Assembly: GCA_018398765.1 (NCBI GenBank)
Contig: JAHBMJ010001211.1
Location: forward strand, 1 to 33,704
From: Chromera velia
Taxonomy: Eukaryota; Sar; Chromeraceae
DNA length: 33,704 nt
Reading direction: 5' to 3'
The notes under the pieces were generated by a model. It was given only the letters and a program-made list of their open reading frames with translations. It was not told where the DNA came from and searched no databases. Within the stretch, counting starts at the first letter, position 1, and every line of letters starts with the position of its first letter. Both the position numbers and the translations under genes were made by a program. This document shows, in pieces, positions 1 to 9,438 of the stretch.

Positions 1-163
1 CCCCCCCCCCCCCCCGCCCCCCCAGAAGCAACGGAAGAAAATGTGAGACCCAGCCCTCTCATGTAAAGCTTTCTTTTCTTTTGTTCATCTCGCTCGAACT
101 CGTCTGCATTTCATCTGTACTCTCTCTCTTCTTCTCTCTTATCCTATTTTTCTGACTTTTCTG

Positions 164-211
164 CCCCCCCCCCCCCCCCCCCCCCGAACCTTGAGAGAGA
201 GAGAGAGAGAG
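164..211. repeat. Poly-C tract followed by GA microsatellite
   Basis: There are 22 consecutive C at 164-185, then a short spacer and a GA dinucleotide run to about 211. Another poly-C tract opens the window at 1-23. Such long C tracts are error-prone in assembly, so exact lengths are uncertain. Confidence 0.85.
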
Positions 212-313
212 CGACACGTGCGTGAGTTGGTTCTTTTCATTTTGCGTTTCTTCTGTCTCTTTGCTCCATCAAGAGGTGGGAGAGGAATTAAACGCGCGTA
301 GGAGTTGTCACGC

Positions 314-337
314 CCACACACACACACACACACACAC
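314..337. repeat. CA microsatellite
   Basis: An uninterrupted CA dinucleotide run of about 12 units. Confidence 0.85.
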
Positions 338-1949
338 TCACGCACACTCACGTGTGTAGACAGAAAGAGTGAGCGTGAGAGAAAGAGAGAAAAGACATGG
401 AGTACCGAAAGAAAAGCCATCCCCGCGAGGAAGACTGCCATACCTCATGTGTGAACACGCACGCACAGACGGAAAGACAGAGAAAAAGGGGAAAACTGAA
501 GAAACGGGAAGCGGCGAAACGTGAGGAGTTTTCCTCTTCTTTTCTGCCTCAGTTGTGCCTTTGCTGCTCCACAGGGTGGAATCCACGTACAGGAAATCTC
601 TTCTTTCTTTCCTTCCGTCCATTCGGTGTTCTGATTATCATTCTTCTCATGTAAAAAAAAAAAGAGAGACGCCCGTTGGTCTGTTTGCGAAACAGAGAGA
701 AAGAGGCAAAGTCTGGTTTGCTTGGAGGGGGGAACGAGAGGAGATCAGTTCTTCTTTTCGAGCAACTGCGCGTCGAAAAACGAAAAAGACAAAAAGTTTG
801 CCTGAGGATCTGCTTCACCTCCCCTCTCTCTTCTCTTCTCTTCTGCTCTCTTCTCTTCTTCCTTTAATTCTGTTTCCTGTGCGCGTTCCCCCCACTCCGT
901 TCCGTTCCCTCTTTAGTCCAGGGCATGGGGTGTTGTGTGTACGTCCAGACTGAAAAAAAAAGAAAAGCAATTAGGGAGGTCTCAAACTTTTGCCACGCAA
1001 TCACTGGCTGACTGACTCAAAGATGAGATGATGGAAAGGAGTGAAGTGGAAACTCTACTTCGCTGCCTTCCCGCTGCGCAGCAAATCGGTGACAATACAG
1101 AGAGAGAGAGAGAGAGAACATGCAACCATCGTGGAGAGGCAGAGAGAGAAAGAAGTCGCTGTCGGCCAGCCGAACGGCTTTCTTCAATGTTTTGTGTCTC
1201 CATCTTTTTGGCTTTTTCTTTCTTTCTTTTGTTGTAACGTGGCTGCACGAAATTGAACTGTCCTCAGCAAGGGAACAAGAAAAGGGGACTGTGGAAGAGA
1301 GGGGAGATGTAATTCGGGAACACACCCGCGTCATCCCTTCTCTTTCTTTCCTTTTTCTTTCTGTACCTTCATCATTACGGCAGGCACATGAGTATCTTTG
1401 TGGAGTCCACGCTTTCAAATGAGTGCGTAGATTCTTCATTCATTCATTCCACGAAGAGTCGGTTTTCTCGGATCCAGCATGCAGCCATCCGGCCTGCTTG
1501 AGGAGAACCAATGGACGCTTCGTCTCCTCATTCTTTCTCTGTCTCTCTCTGTCTTTTCTGCTTTTAATTGTCGGCCGTCCCCAATTTTCAACCTAAAGGC
1601 TTGTTTCCTTCCTTCTCCTTGTTGCGAAAGGACTTTTATGTTCTCGTTTTCGCATGCAGTAAGAATGCTTCGCTTTTGCAGTTCCTGTTTGTGACCTCAT
1701 GCAAAGAGAAACAATGGAGGGAAAACAAAAAACAGGAAGCAGGAAAGACTAATACGAAGGGGACAACAGATAGACAGACAAACAGCACCAGACAGGCAAG
1801 AGAGAAGAAGAGAAGGCAAGAGAAGAGAGAGGCAGACAGGTTCAACCAAGTCTTGAGGTTCTCTTGGCAGGGAGGGAAAACAAAGACAGACGTGGAGGGA
1901 GGGAGGCTGGGGGACCGGCCTGTTGGGTGCATGTGGAAAATAAATAACG

Positions 1950-1950
<1 letters not shown>

Positions 1951-1981
<31 letters not shown>

Positions 1982-2056
1982 GGGAGGGAGAGAGAAAGAT
2001 GGATCGATCAGGCAAGGAGGTCGGGAAGGGCGACCGGAAGGAAGGAAGGAAGGAAG
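1951..2056. repeat. GA and GGAA microsatellites
   Basis: A GA run of about 14 units (1951-1978) is followed, after a mixed purine stretch, by five GGAA units (2036-2056). The plus strand is purine-rich here, unlike the pyrimidine-rich introns on the right of the window. Confidence 0.8.
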
Positions 2057-2150
2057 AATTTGATTGTTTGATTGTTTGTTTGTTTGTTTACTTGATGAGA
2101 TGAGGAGGCCTTGTCGCCCTCGCTGTGTCCTGGCTGCCTGTGGTTTGTCG

Positions 2151-2151
<1 letters not shown>

Positions 2152-2184
<33 letters not shown>
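2152..2184. repeat. TGTC tetranucleotide repeat
   Basis: About eight TGTC units in tandem, with a shorter degenerate continuation near 2200. Confidence 0.85.
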
Positions 2185-2187
<3 letters not shown>

Positions 2188-2526
2188 CAAAAAAGCCTGT
2201 CTGTCTACCCGTTCAGTATCGAGTCTGTTGTTGCAAGGAGAGAAAGAGAAGGGTTCAAGATCGTCAGGACCGGCCTAGAGAGATGTCACATGCAGGGTCG
2301 AAAGGAGGAAGGGGAGAGAATAAAGGCCCAGCATGAGATGACTGTTTTGTCAAGAGGGAGGGAGGCGGTATCAATCAGCTTGCACATGCTTAATTTTGTT
2401 TTGTGTTGTCACCTGCGGGTGAGACACCGATGGGGGGAGGGAGGGAGGGTGACTGAAGAACGTCCAGTCTGGGCGTGTACGGTTCTCTGAAATGGCGTGT
2501 TCGTCAGCTTTTTCTTCTTTTCTTAG

Positions 2527-2795
2527 TTTCTTCCTTCCTTCCTTCCTTCCTTCCTTCTTCCTTTTTTGAAATCTTCCTTTTTTTTTGTTCCTTCCTTCCT
2601 TCCTTCCTTCCTTCCTCCCTTCTTCCTTTTTTGAAATCTTCCTTTTTTTTTGTTCCTTCCTTCCTTCCTTCCTTCCTTCCTTCTTCCTTTTTTGAAATCT
2701 TCCTTTTTTTTTGTTCCTTCCTTCCTTCCTTCCTTCCTTCCTTCCTTCTTCCTTTTTTGAAATCTTCCTTTTTTTTTGTTCCTTCTTCCTTCCTT
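2527..2795. repeat. Compound CTTC minisatellite, about 65-75 bp higher-order unit
   Basis: Four copies of a unit are visible. Each is a run of CTTC tetramers followed by a fixed block that reads TTTTTTGAAATCTTCC, a T9 tract, then GTTCC. The number of tetramers differs between copies, while the fixed block is nearly identical. This is therefore a higher-order tandem array that grew by duplicating the block together with its flanking tetramers. Open frames on both strands (Lys/Glu/Gly/Arg-rich on minus, Phe/Leu/Pro/Ser-rich on plus) are products of the repeat and not genes. Confidence 0.85.
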
Positions 2796-2831
2796 CCTGT
2801 CTGTCCTTCAATGCGTCCGTCTATCTGTTTG

Positions 2832-2836
<5 letters not shown>

Positions 2837-2862
<26 letters not shown>
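2837..2862. repeat. TC microsatellite
   Basis: TC dinucleotide run followed by TG-rich sequence. Confidence 0.8.
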
Positions 2863-2871
<9 letters not shown>

Positions 2872-3753
2872 CTGTATGTGTGCCTCCGTGTGTGGAGCTC
2901 TCATGTTAGCACGGCGGTCTAGCTGGGCTCCTTCATGTGACACTGGTGGGGGGAGGGGGCAGGGTGCTCCTTCGTTGGTTCTTTCTTTCTTTGGCTTCTT
3001 CGTTTGTTCTTTCGTTCGTTCATTGATTCGTTTATTGACGGGAGAGGGGGCAGATCGAGTCGGAGGAAGTGAGGGAGGGTGGGAGAGAAGAAAAAGAAGA
3101 AAGGGCGGGGGGACCAAGGGAGGAGAGAAGAGAATGACCCCATGCCATGCACTTCAATTGAATTGCAGGAAGGACTTGAGGTGAGGTGCACGGGGCGCCC
3201 TCCATTCACGTGCCTGCACTCCCTCCTGTTGTGGCGAATTGGTTGGTTTAATTCTTCTTGTGCGGTTGCAAGGATGGAGGGGCGGTTCAGGGAATGAAGG
3301 GATCCAAATCGTCCATTAAGAAGCTTTTCAGGCTCAAAGATTAGAATAGGCTTTGGCTTTAAGGGGGAAGAAAAAAGGTGACAGACAAGCAAAGCAGACT
3401 AAATGGGAGGGACGATCTGGGGGACTGATCGACAGAGCAGCGTCCATTGCGTCGATCGGCACACTTTACTTGGTCGGTCCCTTTCGTCCGCTCCTGATCG
3501 TGAGAATTGCTTTAAGCCTTTGTGGATGAATGGGCAAGTTGTAGAGCTGTAGTGAAAGAGCAGACACAGAATAGAAGAACGGGTTCGAAGGAAGACAACA
3601 GAAAACGACGTTGGCTCTGTACGCATGAGCATGCGGAGCCCAGCGTGGGTGTGCGAAGAGATATTCCGGTCGGCAGACTGACATACAGTCTGGGTGGCTG
3701 GGTGCTAAATCGAGTTCGCCCCAGAATCGCCTGTCACTGTCGTCATTGCATCC

Positions 3754-4686
3754 ATGAAGAAAAGTAAGCAATATGGCAAAAAAAAGAAAGGAAAGGTGGG
3801 AACGGGAGGGGGCATCCATCATGCCGCCGAGAGACTGTTGAGGGCACTTGCAGCGGCAATGCAGCCCCTCCTTGTTGAGGAGACTAATGGGTTGCTGGCA
3901 CACAACTTGCTGATAAATCCGTCAGGCTCTTTTTCGAATTTCATTGCCCCCTTTTGACAAAAGTAGATGAAACAGGCTGGAAAGTCTTCTTTTATTTGTG
4001 AACTCTGAATGTTTCAGAGTTCATCAAAGTTTTGCTGATTTTTGTTGCTCGTTTGGCGTTGCCGAAAAGCACCACAATGCCAGACAACAGCAGACAACGA
4101 GATTGAAGTATATCACCATCTCCTGCATAGTTCCATGCAGGTAGAGTCATCTCCCGTAATAGTCATAGGTGAAGTATATCCCCGTAATAGTCATCTCAGT
4201 CAGTTTCAGACACAGAATCGATCACGTCAACGCTTTGCTATGCTTTTGTTGGGGGGAAGAATGAGGAGAGGATGGGGTCACACGGTTGTCATACACACTC
4301 TCCCTCGTTTTCTCTTGGCGAGCGGCGTTCGTTTCCGCTCTCTGCTGCGAGAGTGCGTAGGGGGCGGAACGAAACATGGGGGATCCAGTGAGCACCCTTG
4401 TATGCAATGTCCTGCAGTTGGGGGTAAAAGACTGGTAGATGATGCAGTGCACAGACTGACTGTCTGCGTACGCACCGAGCAGTACCGATTGAAGCTTGCA
4501 TCACTCTCTGACAGGGTTAAAGAACGATCTGGAATAGGGGAGAGAGTCGCAAGAGCACAATGGGTAGCGGCCGCTGGAGCGAGAGGAGTGGAAGAGGAGG
4601 AGGCATATGTTAGGGAGCTGGTCTCTTTCATCCTAGACCGTGAGCCTCAGAAAGCCTGCCCGTTGATCGAAGCTTGTTTGAGGTGA
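3754..4686 (+). pseudogene. LINE-type retroelement remnant, C-terminal CCHC region
   Basis: A frame open from 4042 to the stop at 4684-4686 (214 codons) has more coding character than its surroundings. Near codons 115-135 it shows CMQC, a spacer with VDD, then HRLTVC. This Cys-x2-Cys ... His-x4-Cys layout sits where many non-LTR retrotransposon polyproteins carry a C-terminal zinc-knuckle-like motif after the reverse transcriptase. The minus-strand LINE pseudogene at 6160-8200 ends with a similar DDFSHRLSVC, which supports the call. The rest is basic and acidic helix-like sequence. No reverse transcriptase core is present, so this is a 3' fragment. A short upstream frame at 3754-3957 may belong to the same decayed element. 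The hAT element at 4745 is inserted 58 bp after the stop. It could also be an unrelated orphan frame. Confidence 0.45.
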
Positions 4687-4736
4687 ACGTGAGCAGTGTG
4701 CGGTTGTTTAGCCGTCTGGCTAGGGTGGTTGTGGTG

Positions 4737-4744
4737 GTTCATGC
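4737..4744. repeat. 8-bp target site duplication, left copy (element 1)
   Basis: GTTCATGC directly abuts the left TAG terminus and is identical to the copy after the right terminus. Confidence 0.85.
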
Positions 4745-4757
4745 TAGTGCTAGGAAA

Positions 4758-4820
4758 AGGTTCAAGGTTCAAGGTTCACTTCGAAGTAATGAACCTGAAT
4801 CAGGTTCAAAAACAGGTTCA
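4758..4820. repeat. Subterminal AGGTTCA cluster, left
   Basis: AGGTTCA occurs at 4758, 4765, 4772, 4802 and 4814, with the reverse complement TGAACCT at 4790. The first three are head-to-tail with a 7-bp period. These are candidate binding sites for the cognate hAT transposase. Confidence 0.8.
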
Positions 4821-5431
4821 CTTTTAATTAATAGAAACCTCATTTTTTCGTGTTATTTTATGCCTTTAAATTAGGCTTTAATGCATTTTTAGAACGTTTT
4901 ATTATAAAATCTATGCCTTAGTAGTGTTTTTAAATAGTTTAAATCAATATTTACGCTCACATTAGGTGTTAGTCTCAAGTTATTCACTCTTTATAGTCGA
5001 AAATTGGTAATCAAAAAATCCTGAAAAAATTGGAAAATGTCATAATTAAATTTATATGATCGTATCAATCATGACAATTTAGTCAACATAAGACCGTCAC
5101 AGCGTTTATTGTCAATTACACTGTCGTGCAGACTGCTGTCAAACAAATTCTATACTTCCTCATTCCTTCAGTGGAGACTGTCCGTTTTGATGTGGGGCCT
5201 TGCAAGTGGAAAACTTGGTAAGTCACGTATACTTCTTCACTTCTGCAACCATCAGCATGAGTTTTCATGCTGACATATGCTGACATGCGTCTGTCTGACA
5301 CAATAGATTGAACCGGCTGGGGACAGTTGCTGTGCACGCGGTTCTGGCTCCTTATTTCATCTATATAGGCCGCAGGTGGCACGGGCCTGGCCGGCCTTGT
5401 GCCAGTGGCCGCGCGTCTGGCCTCCAAAACA

Positions 5432-5486
5432 GGTTTAAAACAGGTTCAACAGGTTCAACAGGTTCAAAACAGGTTCAACAGGTTCA
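5432..5486. repeat. Subterminal AGGTTCA cluster, right
   Basis: AGGTTCA occurs at 5442, 5451, 5460, 5471 and 5480, mostly with a 9-bp period (ACAGGTTCA). The copies are in the same orientation as the left cluster and so are direct, not inverted, relative to it. A diverged unit precedes them. Confidence 0.8.
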
Positions 5487-5533
5487 TTTTTTCAGATTTG
5501 AACCTTTTCTCAATGAAGCTTTTCCCAGCCCTA

Positions 5534-5541
5534 GTTCATGC
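5534..5541. repeat. 8-bp target site duplication, right copy (element 1)
   Basis: GTTCATGC follows the right terminus and matches the left copy without a mismatch. Confidence 0.85.
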
Positions 5542-6160
5542 TTATGCTTTTATGGCTGGCTCAAGCCGGCCCTCTCTGTTGACTTCTGCATGCATGGGTT
5601 GCCATCCGTCTCTGGTTGTCAGAGACCCTAGGCTCAACCAACCTTGAGTAAGTCTAGAAATTTTAGATCAAATTAACAGAATATGTCTTCACCCTAGGTT
5701 TTCACCATTTGCAATGATTTGTTCTAATTTAGTCTGAATATGACAGTCTCATTGATAGATTAATTATAGTAAATTACTAAGTCAAAACTAGAGTCAAAGT
5801 GTCTTCAAAAAGGCTAGCCCACAGGCAAACTTTTAAACGAACTTGCTACTAGTAGCTATATAGGTCACTATCAGACCTATGATTGATTGATGCCAAACCC
5901 TAGGTGGAGTTAGAACTCCCGGGCGGCGCATACATACATGGGTCTGTTCAATTATGCCAGCTGCAAGCTAAGTGGACGACAGTTATTCGAACTTAATCTA
6001 ATCAATCATTTACTACAATATGGTGAGAAATCATAAAGAGAAGAGAGGGTTGAGAGTGCAAGAGCGATGTGATGAACTTACGAACCCCCAGATTAGAAAA
6101 GGAGGCGGATGCAAAGGGTGAGTCACAACGAGTGAAGCTGCCTGATTGAATTAATGCCAA
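5542..6160. other. AT-rich non-coding spacer
   Basis: I find no gene or clear element. The motif CCCTAGG recurs (near 5630, 5693 and 5900), but flanking sequence is not repeated. The part near 6160 may be the 3' end of the minus-strand LINE copy that follows. Confidence 0.5.
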
Positions 6161-8200
6161 CTACTGCAAAAAGCCTTGTTCGGCAGTCCATCGGGGGCAG
6201 ACAGAGAGCCGATGACTAAAATCATCTACATACTGGCAGCAGGCTTCATAAGTGCACAGCTTTCTATCAGAGCAACCAACAGGCAGCCTACCTTGCCCGC
6301 CTATCGGATTGTATGTCAGCATGCGCAAAAAAGAAAAGATTGAGCCATCCATAACCAACAGGGCAGAACGGGGAAGGGCAGAGACGGAAGGAACACTGGA
6401 GGACGACTTGCTGTACAAGAGGAAGACAAACATACGGCGGGAGGACGGGAAGTCGCGCTGCAGAGGGGTGAGTCTAGCAAGGAGGGGAAAGTGAGAGGAA
6501 GATTGCCCATCATCCTCAGAAGCCTTCATGCATTCCTTTGCAACTGTCTGTCTCACCTTGCCCTTGAAGAAAAGTGAGCCGGTGCCTTATACCCTATGAC
6601 CATTCTGCCCACGTTGGGAAGACAGATCGGGCTCGACCCTCAGCGAACGGACAGAAATCAAATCAGCCCAACGAAGCAGCCTGTCTATAGATCTTGTGAA
6701 TTGTTGGCAGCAGTTATTCTTCCAGGCATGCAACATGGCTGCAGGAATAGTATGTGTTGATAATGTGATAGAAAGAGAGTGCCACTAGTTACCCACGCGG
6801 GAGCAGAGAAGGGCTTTGCAGGGAAGAAGACCAAGGATGCAAAGAGAGGACAAGCGGAGGCTGCAAGTAGACAAATGACCACACCAACGGGCAAACCGAA
6901 GCTGCAAAGCATCAAGAGCAAGCAGGTCTGCATCCCGCACTGGCAGACATTCAAGGCAGTAGAGCGCTACGGGGGTCCAGCAGGCTCTAAAGACTGTTAC
7001 CTGCACGTCAATGCTGAGCGGGCCCATGCTTGCAATCAACCCAATTACCCCTTCCAGAGCCCGCGAAGCAGAAGCAATACGGGACTCAGTTGTCTTGTTT
7101 AAGCACCCCCCTTCAAAGAAAACACACCCCAGATATTTGTATTTGGATGTCCATTCAACTACCCTCCCACCATACATGACTCTACCTTCAGACTGCCCCA
7201 GAGCCAAGGCAGACAGACGTAAGATTTTCATTTTCTTTAAGTTCACAGTCAATCCCCATTCCTTACAATACCCTTCCAAGGCTGAGAACTTCTTTTGCAG
7301 ATCTGAGATGGAATAAGCAAGGAAACAGAGATCATCCGCATACCCCAGACTGCCTAAGATGCAGTTGTCAAGGAGGACAGGTTCGGGCTCTCTCTCGGGC
7401 TCCTCGACGCTGTCCTCCCCCATTCTACTGTCTAACCATCCTGCTCTCTCTGCTTCTCTGTCTACGGCCCCCTCGTTCTTACTAACTGAACACATATGGG
7501 GAAGGTCATTGATATAGATAAGAAAGAGAATGGGAGAGAGAGCATCACCTTGCTTCACCCCAGTGCTCTTCCAAAAACGCAAAGAGTCCCCGCCTACCTT
7601 TCCTCAGACCTCCCTGACAGTGTATATTTCACATATCATACACACATCTGCCTCACACACACCTTCTCTTCTCAGTTTCTGAATTAGCTTACCTCTCGGC
7701 ACAGTGTCGAAAGCTTTAGAGAAATTAACAAAGCCTGCCAGCAGAGCTTTCTTTTTCTTTTTAGAGGAGAGAATGGCAGAGACACCTCCCCCCTTCCCTC
7801 GTTCCCACCCTTTGTCTGAAACCTAACTGCCTGACGTCAAACTCAACTTGAGAGCGCACATGGCCGTCCATCAGCAAACCAAAAAGTTTTGTAAAAGGGT
7901 TAACAACATGAATAGGCCTCCATTCATTGGGAGAGGGAGAGGCAGGGCCTTTAGGAACAGGGCAGGTACGCAGCACATTCCAGGAGGGAGGCCAGCAAGC
8001 AAAGATATGCATACAATTAAACAAAACAAAAAGTAAAAAACGAGAGAGCACCGAGTGTACAAAACAAAGGTTAAGCTAAGCGGAGGAGATTCTTTCAAGC
8101 TAGCCTTCAAGGCCGGAGGCTTTCTTTCTATTCATTTTCTTTAGGGCAGAGGAGATTTGATGGAAAGAGAAGGGCAAAATAGAAGGGTGGAAAGGAGAAG
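6161..8200 (-). pseudogene. Truncated, frameshifted LINE (non-LTR) reverse transcriptase
   Basis: Read on the minus strand from about 8200 down to 6161, the frames give non-LTR reverse transcriptase blocks in the right order. First is NRKKASGLEG (finger motif, then a TAG stop). Next come PVPKG and NEWRPIHVVNPFTKLF, then RQLGFRQ. Then, after a frameshift, FVNFSKAFDTVPR (motif A), then a TGA stop. Then TGVKQGDALSPILFLIYIND (motif B), YADDLCFLA (motif C) and YKYLGC (thumb side). The long frame 7582-6785 carries motifs B and C and ends early. A further frame at 6556-6161 ends with Cys, DDFSHRLSVC and TAEQ, the likely C-terminal knuckle. No endonuclease domain is present, so the copy is 5'-truncated near 8200-8240. 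Motif A has Asn where the catalytic Asp normally stands. With at least two stops and two frameshifts it is dead. Confidence 0.85.
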
Positions 8201-8240
8201 GGGCAGGTGGGAGGGTAGAAGGGAGAGGCTCTTCATTCTT

Positions 8241-8545
8241 ATATAAAGACACTAGTAAATTCTAGGGCAAATTATAATTTCAAGTTGTGCAATGGTACTT
8301 TGTAGAATGAAATTCGGTAATATTATAGCTCACATACCCCATACTAGACCCCCCTGCAAGTTGGAGTAATTTAGAATCCATTTTAGATGAGTAATTTAAA
8401 GTAACTTAAAGTAATTTAGCTTAGTAATTTAAACTTTTAACTTTTTATTCTAAAAATTTAAATACTCACTGCTTCTTCTTTCTAATTTAAAGTAATTTAA
8501 ATTAGAGTAATTTAGAATAGTAAATTTAAGTAACTAAAGTTCAGA
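8241..8545. other. AT-rich DNA with TAATTTA motifs, left of hAT element 2
   Basis: Between the truncated LINE and the second hAT element lies AT-rich DNA with many loosely spaced AGTAATTTA or AATTTAAA motifs, dense from 8364 to 8530. Similar motifs recur just right of the hAT element (9448-9480), so the hAT element probably inserted into one AT-rich block. I could not find matching ends for an outer element. Confidence 0.5.
8538..8545. repeat. 8-bp target site duplication, left copy (element 2)
   Basis: AGTTCAGA precedes the left terminus; the right copy at 9431-9438 is AGTTCATA, a 7 of 8 match. Confidence 0.65.
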
Positions 8546-9430
8546 TAGTGACCACCAGATTTGATTTGATTTGATTTCATTTGAAGTAGGGTTTAACTTC
8601 AAATCAAATCTTACGCTCGAGAAACTTTAGCATCATAGGGTCTATCAAATCTTATCAAATCTTTTTTTTGTTTTTTTCTTTTATTAAATCTACTTCAAAT
8701 TTAACCCTTTAACCTCAAATCTTCGAGGTCAATCCGTCATCTAGTCTCTAAAATGAGTCTTCGCACTTTTTTGTGCGTCAAAAAAAAAAAGATTACAAAA
8801 ACTTGTCAAAAAGATTTTTTCTATCAGTTTCACATAAATATGAACGCCAAAAAGCTTTTCCAAATCTAGTTTCAAATGTTTGTTCAGTGAAAAAGAGGTC
8901 ATCCTGGACTTATCCAGTCTATTTTCCAGATATTCAAGTTTTGATTGAGGGTTTGAAGTGGTTCTTTATTGTCCTGTGGCAGTTTTTACGCTTCTTTCTT
9001 TGCCTTGGGCTCTTTTTGGGTCCCCCCTTATCAAATCAATCAACGATGTCAAACAATTCCACAGGTCATAACAATAAGAAGGCTGCATTAGTGTACACTG
9101 CCCGGGCCGGCCATGCGAAGAAAGTGTAGCCTGCAGAAAGAGGGAGTAGTATAATTATAAGCTCTTAAATTATGTAAGCTCTTAGCTTTGACAATAGCTC
9201 ATTATAATTTTGAGAGTCTTAATTTAGCTCTTAGTCTAGTTTTTAGTGATTTTCTTGTCTTTAGGGCTTTCTAGGGTTTGCTAGTGGTGTCGACTATGTC
9301 ATGTCGTCTTCAGTGCTGTCGAGAGTGACCTCTAGACTTCAACCTCAAATCTGGTCAGATTTGAGCCTAGATTTGAGCTTGAAGGTCAAATCAAATCAAA
9401 TCCTATCAAATCAAATCTGCATGGTCACTA
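8546..9430. mobile_element. Non-autonomous hAT-type DNA transposon (element 2)
   Basis: This is an 885-bp AT-rich element. The left end reads TAGTGACCA then, after two bases, CAGATTTGATTTGAT. The right end, reverse-complemented, reads TAGTGACCA then TGCAGATTTGATTTGAT, so the inverted repeats run over 20 bp with a one-base length difference. Flanks are AGTTCAGA and AGTTCATA (7 of 8), fitting an aged hAT 8-bp duplication. Subterminal regions are packed with TCAAATC/GATTTGA repeats on a 5-bp step (8559-8725 and 9335-9418). The motif differs from that of element 1, so this is a second family with probably a different transposase. The frame at 8773-9129 is AT-rich and not recognisable as a transposase. 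A TA duplication (Tc1/mariner) is an alternative reading of the ends, but the 8-bp match and terminal pattern favour hAT. Confidence 0.72.
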
Positions 9431-9438
9431 AGTTCATA
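9431..9438. repeat. 8-bp target site duplication, right copy (element 2)
   Basis: AGTTCATA follows the right terminus; one mismatch to the left copy. Confidence 0.65.

Larger units (their letters stand above)
1..3750. other. Gene-free, simple-repeat-rich left arm
   Basis: I see no recognisable exon, RNA gene or transposon here. The stretch is built from short simple repeats: poly-C at 1-23 and 164-185, GA at about 193-211, CA at 314-337, GA at 1099-1116 and 1951-1978, GGAA near 2036-2056, TGTC at 2152-2184, a compound CTTC minisatellite at 2527-2790 and TC at 2837-2862. Open frames crossing it are either translations of these repeats (Ser/Leu, Arg/Glu, Lys/Glu-rich) or short unsupported frames. 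It could hold intron or UTR sequence of a gene to the left, but nothing in view shows that. Confidence 0.6.
4745..5533. mobile_element. Non-autonomous hAT-type DNA transposon (element 1)
   Basis: This is a 789-bp AT-rich element with no transposase. The left end reads TAGTGCTAGGAAAAG and the right end, reverse-complemented, reads TAGGGCTGGGAAAAG: 13 of 15 positions agree, and the following TTCA is shared. It is flanked by a perfect 8-bp direct repeat, GTTCATGC, at 4737-4744 and 5534-5541. An 8-bp target duplication and termini starting TAG-N-G are the hallmarks of the hAT superfamily. Just inside each end lies a cluster of AGGTTCA motifs (five on the left plus one inverted copy, five on the right). 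This resembles the subterminal transposase-binding repeats of Ac/Ds-like elements. The core holds a short hairpin (CAGCATGA, 4-base loop, TCATGCTG). It probably depends on a transposase encoded elsewhere. Confidence 0.82.

Noticed and set aside
3466..3903. 145-codon minus-strand frame
   Set aside because: No recognisable domain, no splice context and base composition like the surrounding non-coding DNA; kept only as a weak possibility.
8546..9430. Tc1/mariner-type element with TA target duplication
   Set aside because: TA does flank GTGACCA, but an 8-bp flank match of 7 of 8 and TAGTG termini fit hAT better.
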